Below, piece by piece: positions 1 to 8,586 of a DNA stretch of 64,000 nt. Numbering within the stretch: the first letter of the stretch is position 1; each line of letters opens with the position of its first letter. The notes beneath the pieces are model-generated. The model searched no databases, was not told the origin of the DNA, and saw only the letters and a list, made by a program, of their open reading frames with translations. Origin of the DNA: SLRI01 sp964460465 (lineage in GTDB: Bacteria; Pseudomonadota; Alphaproteobacteria; Geminicoccales; Geminicoccaceae); the NCBI GenBank assembly GCA_964460465.1, contig CAYWSB010000009.1, positions 1 to 64,000 on the forward strand. Direction: 5' to 3'. Position numbers and translations under genes: made by a program.

Positions 1-281
1 TGCCGCCCAAGAAGGGCCGGCTCGATCCGCGCATCGGCCGGCCAGCCAACGCGCACCGCATCCTCGAGCGCCGCGGCGGCGCGGCTCAGCGCGCCGTAGC
101 CGAAGGTGCCGGCGCTGCCGGCCAGCTGGTGGGCCACGGCCGCGACCGTCCGAGCGGTGCCGGGCCCGGTGAGGGCCGCGTCGAGCTCGGCGAGCCGCAG
201 CCGCGCTCGCTCGACGAAGCGCCGGCGGAGATCGGCGAGCGGGTCCGGAGCGTCAATCGGCAGATCGGAGGCTGTCGGCAT
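1..281 (-). CDS. Hpt-domain phosphotransfer protein (partial, runs off left edge)
   Basis: Translating the minus strand from the ATG at 279-281 gives a short protein with the Hpt signature AHQLAGSAGTFG. The predicted phospho-accepting histidine is His51, within a helical, Ala/Leu/Arg-rich stretch. Hpt proteins shuttle phosphate between receiver domains in multi-step phosphorelays. The start lies inside the 3' end of the upstream receiver gene (29-nt overlap), so the two are translationally coupled. With the kinase-like gene further upstream this forms a three-gene relay. The C-terminus is beyond the window, so the full length is unknown. Confidence 0.8.
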   Translation of the reverse strand, partial: MPTASDLPIDAPDPLADLRRRFVERARLRLAELDAALTGPGTARTVAAVAHQLAGSAGTFGYGALSRAAAALEDAVRVGWPADARIEPALLGR

Positions 282-705
282 GAAGCTTTCGCAATTGCTG
301 GGCAAGGGTCATGGGATCGAACGGCTTGGCGATCACGCCTGCGGCACCGCGGGCGCGATAGCTTTCGAGGTCGCGAGGCTGCACCCTGGCCGTCATGAAC
401 ACCACGGGGATCGCCGCGGTGCGCGGGTCCAGGCGCAGCCGCGCCAGCGTCTCCAGCCCGTCGAGCTCCGGCATCATCACGTCCAGAAGCACGAGGTCCG
501 GAAGCACCGCCGGCACCTGCTTGAGGGCGGCGACGCCGTCCTGGCAGCAGGTCACCGCCATCCCGCCGACCCGGCCAAGGGCGAGAGCCACCACGGCCAG
601 GATATCGGGGTCGTCCTCGGCGACGAGCACGCGATCGAGCCGGCCGGCGGCCGCCGGCGGCCGGCACGGCGCAGCGCCCTGGGATCGCGGCGGCGGGCCG
701 GCCAT
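253..705 (-). CDS. Single-domain response regulator (CheY-like receiver)
   Basis: A 150-residue protein with a short Pro/Arg-rich leader followed by one receiver domain (about residues 25-145) and no output domain. The acidic pocket (AEDD near residue 30), phospho-acceptor Asp75 in LVLLDVMMPE, switch Thr105 in VFMTA and conserved Lys127 in AKPFD are all present, so it should be phosphorylatable. It begins 3 nt after the stop of the hybrid kinase-like gene and overlaps the Hpt gene. It is therefore likely the shuttle receiver of this relay. The target of the signal cannot be told from the sequence. Confidence 0.88.
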   Translation of the reverse strand: MAGPPPRSQGAAPCRPPAAAGRLDRVLVAEDDPDILAVVALALGRVGGMAVTCCQDGVAALKQVPAVLPDLVLLDVMMPELDGLETLARLRLDPRTAAIPVVFMTARVQPRDLESYRARGAAGVIAKPFDPMTLAQQLRKLHADSLRSAD

Positions 706-708
706 CGC

Positions 709-2196
709 TCAGGCCCCCAGCGCCACGGCGAACCGCCATGCCGATCCGCTCGACCGGGACGACGCGTCGCCCGCCGACGCGGACCGCCGGCCGGCGGCTG
801 ATCCGTCGGCCTCCGGCCCGGCTCCCGGCTCGGTCGGCCAGGCCTCAGCTGCGATCGCAGCGGCGTCCGCCACCCACAGCCAGGCCACCGCCCCGTCGGC
901 GGTGACGTCGAGCACGAAGCGCCGCCGCCCGGTGCCGGCGGCGGCGGGGGCGGCATGGTCGGCGACGAGGCGGCGACAAAGGTAATCCACCGCCCGGCGC
1001 AGTCGCCCGGCATCCACCCGCACCTCCATCGTCCGCGCCGCAGGCGCCAGAACGAGGCTGATGCCGGCCCCGGTCAGGGTCGGCAGCAGCACCGCCAGCG
1101 CATCGTAGAGAAACGGCCCGAGCGATACGCTGCGGGGCTGGAGGCGCAGGCCACCGGGCAGCGGCGGCTCTCTCGACGGGAGCACGGCGCACGGTGCTCC
1201 GGGCTGCAGCGTCGCCGCGATCACCTGCCCGATCCGATCGGCATTGGCGACGGCATTGGCGACCAGGATGCGCGACGATGCTGGCGGCAGCGCCGCTTCG
1301 GCACTCGCCAGCAGGCCCAGCGCAGCCCGTATGGTGGTCAAGGGGGTGCGCAGCTCGTGCCCGAGATGGGTGATCATCTCGCCCTCGAGCCGCTCGACCG
1401 CGGCCGCACCGGCCGCCTCCCGCACGGTCCCCTGCAGCCGGCGGACCCGACCGTCGGCGTCGCGCTCGACCGCGGCCTCGAGGATCAGATCGCCGCCCGA
1501 ACCGGCCGTCTCCGGCCCGCCCTCGACGACCACCAGCGCCAGGCGATCGGCGTCGGTCGACCCCGGCCGCCGGGCCGCGAGCAGGCACCGCCAAGCCCAG
1601 CGCGGCAGCCACCGCAGCAGCCGCCGGGCCGGCACGAGCGTGCCGGCCGGCAGACTCGCGGCGCCGGCCACGGGTCCGGGAAAGTGTCCGGCCAGCTCCA
1701 CCGTCCGGTCGCCGGCCGACCACGACCAGTGGCCGATTCGCGCCTCGGCCAGGGCAGCCGCGAGCGCCGCCGTGCGCGTCCCGGCCTGGTGCCGGCGCCG
1801 GCCGCGCTCGACCGCCGCCCAGAGCGCACACTCGAGCCGCGCCGTGGTGAGCTCGCCCTTGCACAGGAGCTCCTCCGCACCCTGGCGGATGACCGCGCGC
1901 AGCAGCAGCGCGTCGTCGACCGCCTGCCCGCTGGCGACGACGATCGCCACGGCCGGATCGGCCGCCCGCAGCGTCGCGACGAGATCCACACCCCGCGCGT
2001 CCGGGAGGAGGAGATCGAGAAGCACGGCGTCGAACCGCCCTGCGCGCAGCTGCCGGAGGCCGTCGTCCAGGGTCGCGGCCCAGGTCACGGCGATGGCGTC
2101 GGCGGCCGCGAGCAGCGTCTGGACGAGCCGCGCGTCGGCCGGATTGTCCTCGATCAGCAGGACCTCGAGCTCGGCACGGGAAGAGGGCTCTTGCAT
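709..2196 (-). CDS. Hybrid receiver-HisKA protein with degenerate ATPase region
   Basis: A 495-residue soluble protein starting at the ATG 2194-2196; the open frame continues upstream but that part is antisense to the dipeptidase gene. An N-terminal receiver domain (about residues 10-125) has phospho-acceptor Asp61 and conserved Lys113. A middle region of roughly residues 150-265 is PAS-like in position but not clearly matched. A HisKA dimerisation helix carries His280 in LGHELRTPLTT. The C-terminal part, where the HATPase domain should be, has no clear N box or glycine-rich G boxes, so autokinase activity is doubtful. It may be a phosphotransfer scaffold or pseudokinase. It is the first gene of an operon with a receiver and an Hpt protein. 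Confidence 0.8.
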   Translation of the reverse strand: MQEPSSRAELEVLLIEDNPADARLVQTLLAAADAIAVTWAATLDDGLRQLRAGRFDAVLLDLLLPDARGVDLVATLRAADPAVAIVVASGQAVDDALLLRAVIRQGAEELLCKGELTTARLECALWAAVERGRRRHQAGTRTAALAAALAEARIGHWSWSAGDRTVELAGHFPGPVAGAASLPAGTLVPARRLLRWLPRWAWRCLLAARRPGSTDADRLALVVVEGGPETAGSGGDLILEAAVERDADGRVRRLQGTVREAAGAAAVERLEGEMITHLGHELRTPLTTIRAALGLLASAEAALPPASSRILVANAVANADRIGQVIAATLQPGAPCAVLPSREPPLPGGLRLQPRSVSLGPFLYDALAVLLPTLTGAGISLVLAPAARTMEVRVDAGRLRRAVDYLCRRLVADHAAPAAAGTGRRRFVLDVTADGAVAWLWVADAAAIAAEAWPTEPGAGPEADGSAAGRRSASAGDASSRSSGSAWRFAVALGA

Positions 2197-2331
2197 CGGC
2201 GCTCGCGCTGCGGTTGACAGGGGCACGGCGTCGAGGACGGCGCGCCCGGCTCCGCGAGCAGTATCGCCGCGAGGTTCTAAGGTCGGGTTAACGCCGTCGC
2301 CGATGCCCGGTCGAGGCGAGGAGTGACGAGC
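2197..2331. promoter_or_regulatory. Divergent intergenic region between phosphorelay operon and dipeptidase gene
   Basis: This 135-bp spacer separates two divergently read genes. It holds a TTGACA hexamer at 2214-2219 on the plus strand, without a convincing -10 element 16-18 nt later, and a small AT-richer patch around 2273-2292. A good ribosome binding site (GGCGAGGAG, 2314-2322) sits about 9 nt before the ATG at 2332. That favours this ATG over the in-frame GTG at 2323. Promoter positions are otherwise unresolved. Confidence 0.35.
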
Positions 2332-3324
2332 ATGCAGGGCGATGCGCACACGGGGCAGGCGGCGTGGCTGATCTGGGATGCGCATGCCTGCCTGCCCCTG
2401 CACCCCGATGCCGATCTCGGCGTGCTGGAGCGGCATCGCCGTGCGGGCTGCAGCTTCGTCTCGGTCAATATCGGCATGGACATGAACCCGCTGGCGCAGA
2501 TCATGACGGTGCTGGCCAGTTTCCGGGCGCAGCTCGCCGCCCGCCCCGACCTGTTCGTTCCGGCGCGGCGGGTGGCGGATGTCGAGCTGGCGCACGCCAC
2601 GGGCCGGCTCGCCGTCGCCTTCGATCTCGAGGGCGCGATCCCGCTCGCCGGCCGGCCGGAGATGGTGCAGCTGTTCGCCGATCTGGGCGTGCGGCAGATG
2701 CACCTGGCCTACAACCGCAACAACGCGGCCGGCGGCGGCTGCTACGACGACGACGTCCCCCTGAGCCCGCTCGGCCGCCGGGTGGTGGCGGCGATCAACG
2801 CCGCCGGCATCCTCATGGACTGCTCGCACACCGGCCACCAGACCAGCCTCGACGTCATGGCCGCCTCGACCGCCCCGGTGATCTTCAGCCATGCCAATCC
2901 GCGCGAGCTCTGGCCGGACGGGCGCAACATCACGCCCGAGCAGATCGCGGCCTGCATCGCCACCAGCGGCGTCGTCTGCGTCAACGGCGTCGGCCGCTTC
3001 CTCGGCGACCACGCCGCCCGCACCCCGGCGATCCTCGCCCATCTCGACCACCTCGTGCAGCGCTACGGGCCAGGGCATGTCGGGCTCGGCATCGACTACA
3101 GCTACCCGGCGAACGGACTCGACGACGACCCGCCGGGCCTCGACAAGGACTACTGGTGGCCGCCGGCGCACGGCTATGTGGGCGGGCTGAACATCAAGAT
3201 CGCGGCACCGGAGCAGCTCCCGGAGATCGTTCGGGGGATGGAGGGCCTCGGCTACGACCGGGCGGCGATCGCCGCCATCCTCGGCGGCAACATGCTGGCC
3301 GTGGCGCGCCGGGTCTGGGGCTGA
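2332..3324 (+). CDS. Membrane-dipeptidase family protein (peptidase M19)
   Basis: A protein of about 330 residues matching the renal dipeptidase/M19 TIM-barrel family: WDAHACLPLHP near the N-terminus (the metal-binding HxD position is modified to DAHACL), FDLEGAIPL with the bridging Glu, MDCSHTGHQT and VIFSHANPREL carrying metal-ligand histidines, then LGIDYSY with the late Asp. These are binuclear zinc hydrolases acting on dipeptides, often with D-residues. No signal peptide is visible, so it is probably cytoplasmic. The start was chosen from the ribosome binding site 9 nt upstream. The substrate is unknown. Confidence 0.85.
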   Translation: MQGDAHTGQAAWLIWDAHACLPLHPDADLGVLERHRRAGCSFVSVNIGMDMNPLAQIMTVLASFRAQLAARPDLFVPARRVADVELAHATGRLAVAFDLEGAIPLAGRPEMVQLFADLGVRQMHLAYNRNNAAGGGCYDDDVPLSPLGRRVVAAINAAGILMDCSHTGHQTSLDVMAASTAPVIFSHANPRELWPDGRNITPEQIAACIATSGVVCVNGVGRFLGDHAARTPAILAHLDHLVQRYGPGHVGLGIDYSYPANGLDDDPPGLDKDYWWPPAHGYVGGLNIKIAAPEQLPEIVRGMEGLGYDRAAIAAILGGNMLAVARRVWG

Positions 3325-3437
3325 GCGCCGCGGCCGCCCCCGTCCGCGGTCTGGCCAGCGCAGCCGCCAGGGCCTATGGGTGGCGGTCTGCAAGCCCGTG
3401 CGGGGCGCGCAGGCACGTGTGGTCGAAGGAGGGCCGG

Positions 3438-4280
3438 ATGACGACGGCGATCAGCTACTGGGACGGCGAATGGCGCGACGCGGCGACGCCGCTCATCGGG
3501 CCGCACGACCACGCGTTCTTCATGGCGAGCGTGGTCTTCGACGGTGCCCGGGCGTTCGCCGGCCGCACGCCCGATCTCGACCGGCACTGTGCCCGGGTGG
3601 TGGAGTCGGCGCGCGGCCTCCTGCTCGAGCCCGGCATGTCGGGCGCGGCGATCACCGAGCTCTGCCGCGAGGGCGTCGCCCGGTTCCCGAAGGATGCCGA
3701 GCTCTACATCCGGCCGATGTTCTACGCGATGCGCGGCTTCGTCCTGCCCGAGCCGGGCTCGACCCGGTTCGTGCTCGCCATCAACACGATGCAGATGCCG
3801 GAGCCGGGCGAGCTCGGCGTCTGCTTCTCCAGCTTTCGCCGGCCGGCCCGCGACGCGGCACCCACCGACACCAAGGCGGCCTGCCTCTATCCCAACATGC
3901 AGCGAGCCCTGGCCGAGGCGCAGCGCCGCGGCTTTCAGAACGCGATCACCGTCGATCCCTGCGGCAACGTCGCCGAGCTCGCCACCGCCAATCTCTGGAT
4001 CGCCAGGGACGGCGTGGCGCTGACGCCGGTCTGCAACGGCACGTTCCTCAACGGCATTACCCGCCAGCGGGTGATGCAGCTCTTGCGCGCGGACGGCATC
4101 GTGGTCGAGGAGGCGACACTGACCCGGGCCGACATCATGGCCGCGGACGAGGTCTTCACCACCGGCAACTACGGCAAGGTGCTGCCGATCACCCGGGTCG
4201 AGGACAAGGCCTTCGCCGCCGGCCCGGTCTACCGGCGGGCCCGCGAGCTCTACTGGGACTTCGCCGCGTCCACGTCATGA
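3438..4280 (+). CDS. Class IV PLP aminotransferase, branched-chain aminotransferase-like
   Basis: A 280-residue fold-type IV PLP enzyme. The motifs seen are YWDGEWRDA at the N-terminus, the probable Schiff-base lysine in TDTKAACLYPN (where BCAT has SGKxxxNY), GNVAELATANLW and the cofactor-phosphate loop FTTGNYGKVLPIT. It most resembles branched-chain amino-acid aminotransferases that interconvert Leu/Ile/Val and their 2-oxo acids. D-amino-acid transaminase or aminodeoxychorismate lyase are alternatives in the same fold. A strong ribosome binding site (GAAGGAGGG, 3425-3433) supports the ATG at 3438. It follows the dipeptidase by about 110 bp on the same strand. Confidence 0.82.
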   Translation: MTTAISYWDGEWRDAATPLIGPHDHAFFMASVVFDGARAFAGRTPDLDRHCARVVESARGLLLEPGMSGAAITELCREGVARFPKDAELYIRPMFYAMRGFVLPEPGSTRFVLAINTMQMPEPGELGVCFSSFRRPARDAAPTDTKAACLYPNMQRALAEAQRRGFQNAITVDPCGNVAELATANLWIARDGVALTPVCNGTFLNGITRQRVMQLLRADGIVVEEATLTRADIMAADEVFTTGNYGKVLPITRVEDKAFAAGPVYRRARELYWDFAASTS

Positions 4281-4291
4281 TGCACGGCGTC

Positions 4292-4310
4292 CGGCCGGCG
4301 GCACCGGCCG
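4292..4310 (+). terminator. GC-rich hairpin after aminotransferase gene
   Basis: A perfect 7-bp inverted repeat (CGGCCGG 4292-4298 and CCGGCCG 4304-4310, 5-nt loop) lies 11 nt past the aminotransferase stop codon. No U-tract follows, so it is at best a weak intrinsic terminator or an mRNA-stabilising hairpin. Confidence 0.4.
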
Positions 4311-4452
4311 TGCGCCACAAGCCACCGCCGGGCCGCTGGTCGTCCTCAGACAACCCGACGTCGTTGGACCGCCAACGAGCCGGCCGCGCGCCGGCCTAGA
4401 ACCCGTTGGACGGGCGCAGTGCCCGCGTCTGACGGGTGGGGACCGGACGGCC

Positions 4453-5388
4453 ATGGCCTATGTCGCCTTCGACAACACCGCGCTCGCGGCCGTGGCGGCC
4501 GACCCGGTGTCGGCGATAGTCGATCTCGTGCGCGGCTTCTCGATCGAGACGACGCCCAGGCAGGCGCAGAAAATCGACAGCTTCGCCGCTCTCCTGCCGG
4601 AGCGCACCCGGGTGTTCGTGGCGTTCATCCCGGGCGAGCAGCCGCCAGCGATCGTCGAGCTGGCGGCACGCCTGGTCGACGAGGGCATGGTCCCGGTGCC
4701 GCACATCGCGGCCCGCAACCTCGGCTCGCTTGCGGCGTTCGAGCGCTTCGCCACCGCCCTCCATGCCGCCGGTGCGCGCGAGGCGTTGCTCCTCGCCGGC
4801 GGCGCGAAGGAGCCGGCGGGCAGCCTCGCGAGCTCGCTCGAGCTGCTCGAGAGCGGGGTCATGGAGGGCCTGGGCTTCGCACGGCTGTTCGTCGCCGGGC
4901 ACCCGGCAGGCAGCCCGGACATCGACGCCGCGGGCCTCGCCGCCGCCTTGGCGCGCAAGAACGCCTATGCGAGCCGGACCGGCATGCCGGTCGACATCGT
5001 CACCCAGTTCGGCTTCGACGGGGCCGGCTTGCTGGCCTGGGCCCGGGCCATCGCTGGGGCCGGCAACCGCCTCCCGATCCGGCTCGGGGTCGCCGGTCCC
5101 GCCTCGCTCGCCAGCCTGCTGAAATACGCCAAGCTCTGCGGCGTCGACGCGTCGATGAGCATGCTGGCCAAGGCCGGCGGCAGGCTCCTCCAGCTCGTCG
5201 GCCAGGCGACGCCCGACGGCCTGATCACCGAGCTGGCCGGCGGCCGCGACGCTCGGGCCGGGCTGGTCCGGGACCTCCACTTCTATCCGTTCGGCGGCTT
5301 CGCCCAGACGGCCGACTGGGCGCGCCGGGTCGCGGCGGGATCGTTCACCCTGCACCGCGACCGTCGGGGTTTCACGGTCCGGCACTGA
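4453..5388 (+). CDS. Methylenetetrahydrofolate reductase-like protein
   Basis: A 311-residue TIM-barrel protein resembling the MetF/MTHFR family. N-terminal FSIETTPRQ stands in place of the usual SFEFFPP motif. There is a VPHIAARNL segment where MTHFRs carry the TxHxxCR-like motif, then an LLLAGGAKEP loop, VTQFGFD, and IRLGVAGPAS near the end. MTHFR reduces 5,10-methylene-THF to 5-methyl-THF for methionine synthesis or one-carbon flux. The altered N-terminal motif suggests a paralogue, possibly tied to demethylation pathways, rather than the housekeeping enzyme. No methionine-synthase gene is nearby. Confidence 0.75.
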   Translation: MAYVAFDNTALAAVAADPVSAIVDLVRGFSIETTPRQAQKIDSFAALLPERTRVFVAFIPGEQPPAIVELAARLVDEGMVPVPHIAARNLGSLAAFERFATALHAAGAREALLLAGGAKEPAGSLASSLELLESGVMEGLGFARLFVAGHPAGSPDIDAAGLAAALARKNAYASRTGMPVDIVTQFGFDGAGLLAWARAIAGAGNRLPIRLGVAGPASLASLLKYAKLCGVDASMSMLAKAGGRLLQLVGQATPDGLITELAGGRDARAGLVRDLHFYPFGGFAQTADWARRVAAGSFTLHRDRRGFTVRH

Positions 5389-5525
5389 GCCGCTCGTCCC
5401 GGGGCACCGGCCCGTTCCACGGCGCTTCGCGGCGCTTCGGCCCGTCTCGCCGGCGGGCATTCGTCGTTGCCCGGGCGGCGGCGCGCGACAGGCCGCGAGC
5501 GGTCGCCGGTCAGCCCGAGCGTGCT

Positions 5526-7709
5526 CTACCGGCTTGCGAGCTCGGCCGGCGCACCGTTGCGCCTGGCGACGTGGTGACGGTTGCAGCCGGCTTGCGGGAG
5601 GCCGGGAAGCGTCCACGCGCGCTCGCGCAGCGCCGCCTGGAAGGCGGGGACGGCAAGCGGCGGGGCGAAGAGATAGCCTTGCGCGACGTCGCACCCGAGG
5701 TCGGCCAGGAAGGCCAGGTGGCGCTGCGTCTCGACACCCTCGGCCACGACCTCGAGGTTGAGGCTGTGGCCGAGGCCGATGATCGCCTTGGCGATCTGCC
5801 GGTCGTCCTCGTCGTGGTCGAGGTCGCGGACGAAGGTCTGGTCGATCTTCAGGCGATGGATCGGGAACCTCTTCAGGTAGGAGAGCGACGAGTAGCCGGT
5901 GCCGAAGTCGTCCAGGGCGATCGTCACGCCGAGCTCGCTCAGCTTGTTCAGCGTGTCGGCGGCACCACGGGTGTCGCGCATCAGCACCCCCTCGGTGATC
6001 TCCAGCTCGAGCGCCTCGGGCGGCAGCCCGGACGCGGCCAGCGCGTCGGCCACCTCGCGGCCGAGGTCGCGGTTCCAGAACTGCACCGGCGACAGGTTGA
6101 CGGCGATCCGCGGGCCGCGCCCGCCCTGCCACCAGCCGGCGGCGAGGCGGCACGCCTCGTTCAGCACCCAGCTGCCGAAGGCGACGATGAGCCCGGTCTC
6201 CTCGGCGACCGGCACGAACACGCCCGGGCTGATCTCGTCCGCCTGGCCGTGGCGCCAGCGCAGCAGCGCCTCGCAGCCGACCAGCGCCCGGCTCGGCACG
6301 GCGAACTGCGGCTGCAGCACCAGCGACATCTCGTTGCGGGCCAGCGCCCGGCGCAACGCATCCTCGATCGATTTGCGCCGCTGCGTCGCGGCGCTCAGCT
6401 CGGCGCCGAAGACGCAGAATCCCTCGTCGTGGCGCTTCGCGGCGTGCAGGGCGAGATCGGCCTGCTGCAGGAGGGTGGACACGTCGTCGCCGTGCAGCGG
6501 GCTGAGCGTGATGCCGATGCGCACCCCGCAATGGATCTCGTGCCCATCGATCCCGAACGGCCCACGCAACCGCTCGACGATGCGTCCGGCGATCCCGACG
6601 GCGATGGCGACACTGGGCTCCGGCAGAGGCACCACCACGGCGAACTCGTCGCCGCCGAGCCGGGCGACGGTATCGGAGGCGGCGACGCACCTTCTCAACC
6701 GGGCCGCGGCCTGCTGCAGCAGCTGATCGCCGATTCCGTGCCCGTAGCTGTCGTTGACCTGCTTGAAGTCGTCGAGGTCGAGGGCGAGAAGGGCGACGCC
6801 GCCGCCTGTGCGCCGGGCACCCTCGAGGGCGGCACCCAGCATCTCGCCCAGGCCCTGGCGGTTGACGATGCCAGTCAGCGGGTCGTGGCGGACCAGATAG
6901 CGCACCCGCTCGACAGCGTGCTCGGCACTCCCGATCTGCCAGCCGACGCCACGATAGCCCTGGAAGCGGCCGTGCTCGTCGAACACGGGGCGGCCGCTGA
7001 TCCGGATCCGCCGATGCCGGCCGTCGACGGCGAGCTCGTAGGTGAGATCGTGGAACGGCCGGTGTGCCGCGAGATCGGCCGCGTGCCGGTCGAGGGCCTC
7101 GGGCGACAGGGTCGCCGCCATCACCTCGGTCCGGGTACGGCCGATCAGCCAGGAGCGGGCGATACCGGTGATCGCCTCGAGGCGCTCGCTCAGATAGGTG
7201 AAGCGGTGCCGGGCGTCGGTCTCCCAGAACCAGTCGGGTGTCGTCGCCGCGAAGTCGGCGAGCCGCTGCTCGGAGAGGGCGATCCGCCGCTCGAGGCAGC
7301 GCGGCACGGCCAGCGCCTCGGCGATCGCGACCAGGCCGCGGACCCCGCCGCGCGCCGTGCGCCGTGCGGTGACCCGCCAGGACCGCAGGCGCCCGGGCCC
7401 GGTGGTGCCGTCAAGCCAGAGTCGGATGCTCGGGACGCGCGCGGCCAGGAGCGGCGCCAGCCGATGGCTGATTCGGCGCTGCTCGGCAGGGCCGGCACCC
7501 AGCCGCTCGAGCAGCGGCAGGCCGAGATCGCTGGCGCCGAGCCCGAGCAGCGCCGCCGCCGCCGCGTTGGCGAAGCGCAGCCGCCCCGCCACCGTCACCT
7601 CGAGGACGGGACAGGCCAGATCGTCGAGCAGCGGACGGGCGCCGCACCCGCCGGGGCGGCCGATCCCACCGGTCAACCGCCGGTTCTTCCTCTTCAGCTC
7701 GCGGGACAA
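5526..7709 (-). CDS. PAS-GGDEF-EAL cyclic-di-GMP protein
   Basis: A 727-residue cytoplasmic signalling protein. A PAS-like region lies at about residues 25-130, a clearer PAS at about 145-262 (DWFWETDA), then a GGDEF domain with GGDEF at 352-356 preceded by HDPLTGIVNR, and an EAL domain with EAL at 480-482, LDDFGTGYSSL and EGVET. Key catalytic motifs of both domains are present, so synthesis and hydrolysis of c-di-GMP are both possible. The RxxD inhibitory site expected five residues before GGDEF is absent (AASD). No membrane segment is seen. It lies 72 bp downstream of trmJ on the same strand. Confidence 0.92.
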   Translation of the reverse strand: MSRELKRKNRRLTGGIGRPGGCGARPLLDDLACPVLEVTVAGRLRFANAAAAALLGLGASDLGLPLLERLGAGPAEQRRISHRLAPLLAARVPSIRLWLDGTTGPGRLRSWRVTARRTARGGVRGLVAIAEALAVPRCLERRIALSEQRLADFAATTPDWFWETDARHRFTYLSERLEAITGIARSWLIGRTRTEVMAATLSPEALDRHAADLAAHRPFHDLTYELAVDGRHRRIRISGRPVFDEHGRFQGYRGVGWQIGSAEHAVERVRYLVRHDPLTGIVNRQGLGEMLGAALEGARRTGGGVALLALDLDDFKQVNDSYGHGIGDQLLQQAAARLRRCVAASDTVARLGGDEFAVVVPLPEPSVAIAVGIAGRIVERLRGPFGIDGHEIHCGVRIGITLSPLHGDDVSTLLQQADLALHAAKRHDEGFCVFGAELSAATQRRKSIEDALRRALARNEMSLVLQPQFAVPSRALVGCEALLRWRHGQADEISPGVFVPVAEETGLIVAFGSWVLNEACRLAAGWWQGGRGPRIAVNLSPVQFWNRDLGREVADALAASGLPPEALELEITEGVLMRDTRGAADTLNKLSELGVTIALDDFGTGYSSLSYLKRFPIHRLKIDQTFVRDLDHDEDDRQIAKAIIGLGHSLNLEVVAEGVETQRHLAFLADLGCDVAQGYLFAPPLAVPAFQAALRERAWTLPGLPQAGCNRHHVARRNGAPAELASR

Positions 7710-7781
7710 GGCGACTCCTGCTCGGTTCCCCGACGTGACACTCGGCAGGCTTGGTTATCGTCCGATAGTCTGAAGAATCGG

Positions 7782-8573
7782 TTAGCCGCGGCGTTCCGCC
7801 GACGATTTGTCCCGCCGCAGCGGGCCACGCCTGAGCTCCTTGACAATCCCGCGCATGAGCTGGACCTCGGGAGAGGTCAGCGGCATCCGATCGACCATCA
7901 CCTTGATCGCCCGGCTGAGCGAGATGCGCCGATCGGCGGTGCGGAAGAAGCCCACTGCGTCGAGCTCGGCCAGGAGGTGGTCGATCAGGCCCGCGAGCTC
8001 GCCCTTGGTGGCCGGCGGGTCGGCGGGGGCGGTCACCGGCGGGGGTGCGGCGGCACGGTGCCATTCGTGCGCCACCAGCAGCACCGCCTGGGCAAGGTTG
8101 AGCGACGGGAAGAGCGGGTTGACGGCGATCCGCACGAGCCGGTCGGCCTGGATCAGGTCCTCGTTGTCGAGCCCGGTCCGCTCCGGCCCGAACAGCAGCC
8201 CGACCCGGCGACCGGCCGCGACCTGCTGCCGGGCGAGCCCCGCGACGGTCACCGGGTCCACGACCTCCTTCTGCAGCTCGCGGTCGCGGGCGGTGGTGGC
8301 GTAGAGATGGTGCAGATCGGCGGTCGCGTCGCGCGTCGTCGGATGGATGCTCATCCGGTTGAGGATCCCGGCGGCACCGGAGGCGGCGGCCACCGCCTTG
8401 GCGTTGGGCCAGCCGAACTCGGGGGCGACCAGGCGCAGCTCGGCGAGGCCGAAATTCAGCATCGCCCGGGCGACGCTGCCGACGTTCTCGGCGAGCTGCG
8501 GTCGGACGAGGATCACGGCCGGGGCCGGCGGCAGGTCGTCGATGCCGCCCCTGGCGGTCTTGGTCCGTTTCAT
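7782..8573 (-). CDS. trmJ: tRNA/rRNA 2'-O-methyltransferase, TrmJ/SpoU family
   Basis: A SPOUT-fold methyltransferase of about 263 residues with the three SpoU motifs: ILVRPQLAENVGSVARAM, LLFGPERTGLDNEDL and FPSLNLAQAVLLVAHEW. These form the knotted SAM-binding site. TrmJ methylates position 32 of tRNA anticodon loops. A C-terminal helical region (RRADRRISLSRA-type, DRMPLTSPEVQLMRGI) is typical of TrmJ. I chose the ATG at 8571-8573, because the longer frame would begin with TTG inside the end of cimA. It is 13 nt downstream of cimA and probably cotranscribed. Confidence 0.87.
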   Translation of the reverse strand: MKRTKTARGGIDDLPPAPAVILVRPQLAENVGSVARAMLNFGLAELRLVAPEFGWPNAKAVAAASGAAGILNRMSIHPTTRDATADLHHLYATTARDRELQKEVVDPVTVAGLARQQVAAGRRVGLLFGPERTGLDNEDLIQADRLVRIAVNPLFPSLNLAQAVLLVAHEWHRAAAPPPVTAPADPPATKGELAGLIDHLLAELDAVGFFRTADRRISLSRAIKVMVDRMPLTSPEVQLMRGIVKELRRGPLRRDKSSAERRG

Positions 8574-8586
8574 CGGGACAGGCAGC

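Noticed and set aside
709..3393. An 894-residue version of the hybrid kinase-like protein
   Set aside because: The first about 400 residues are antisense to the M19 dipeptidase gene. The real start is the ATG at 2196, where receiver homology begins.
5389..5525. Short direct repeat CGGCGCTTCG twice in the metF-GGDEF gap
   Set aside because: Only two 10-bp copies in GC-rich intergenic DNA; too short and too few to be a CRISPR, att site or regulatory array.
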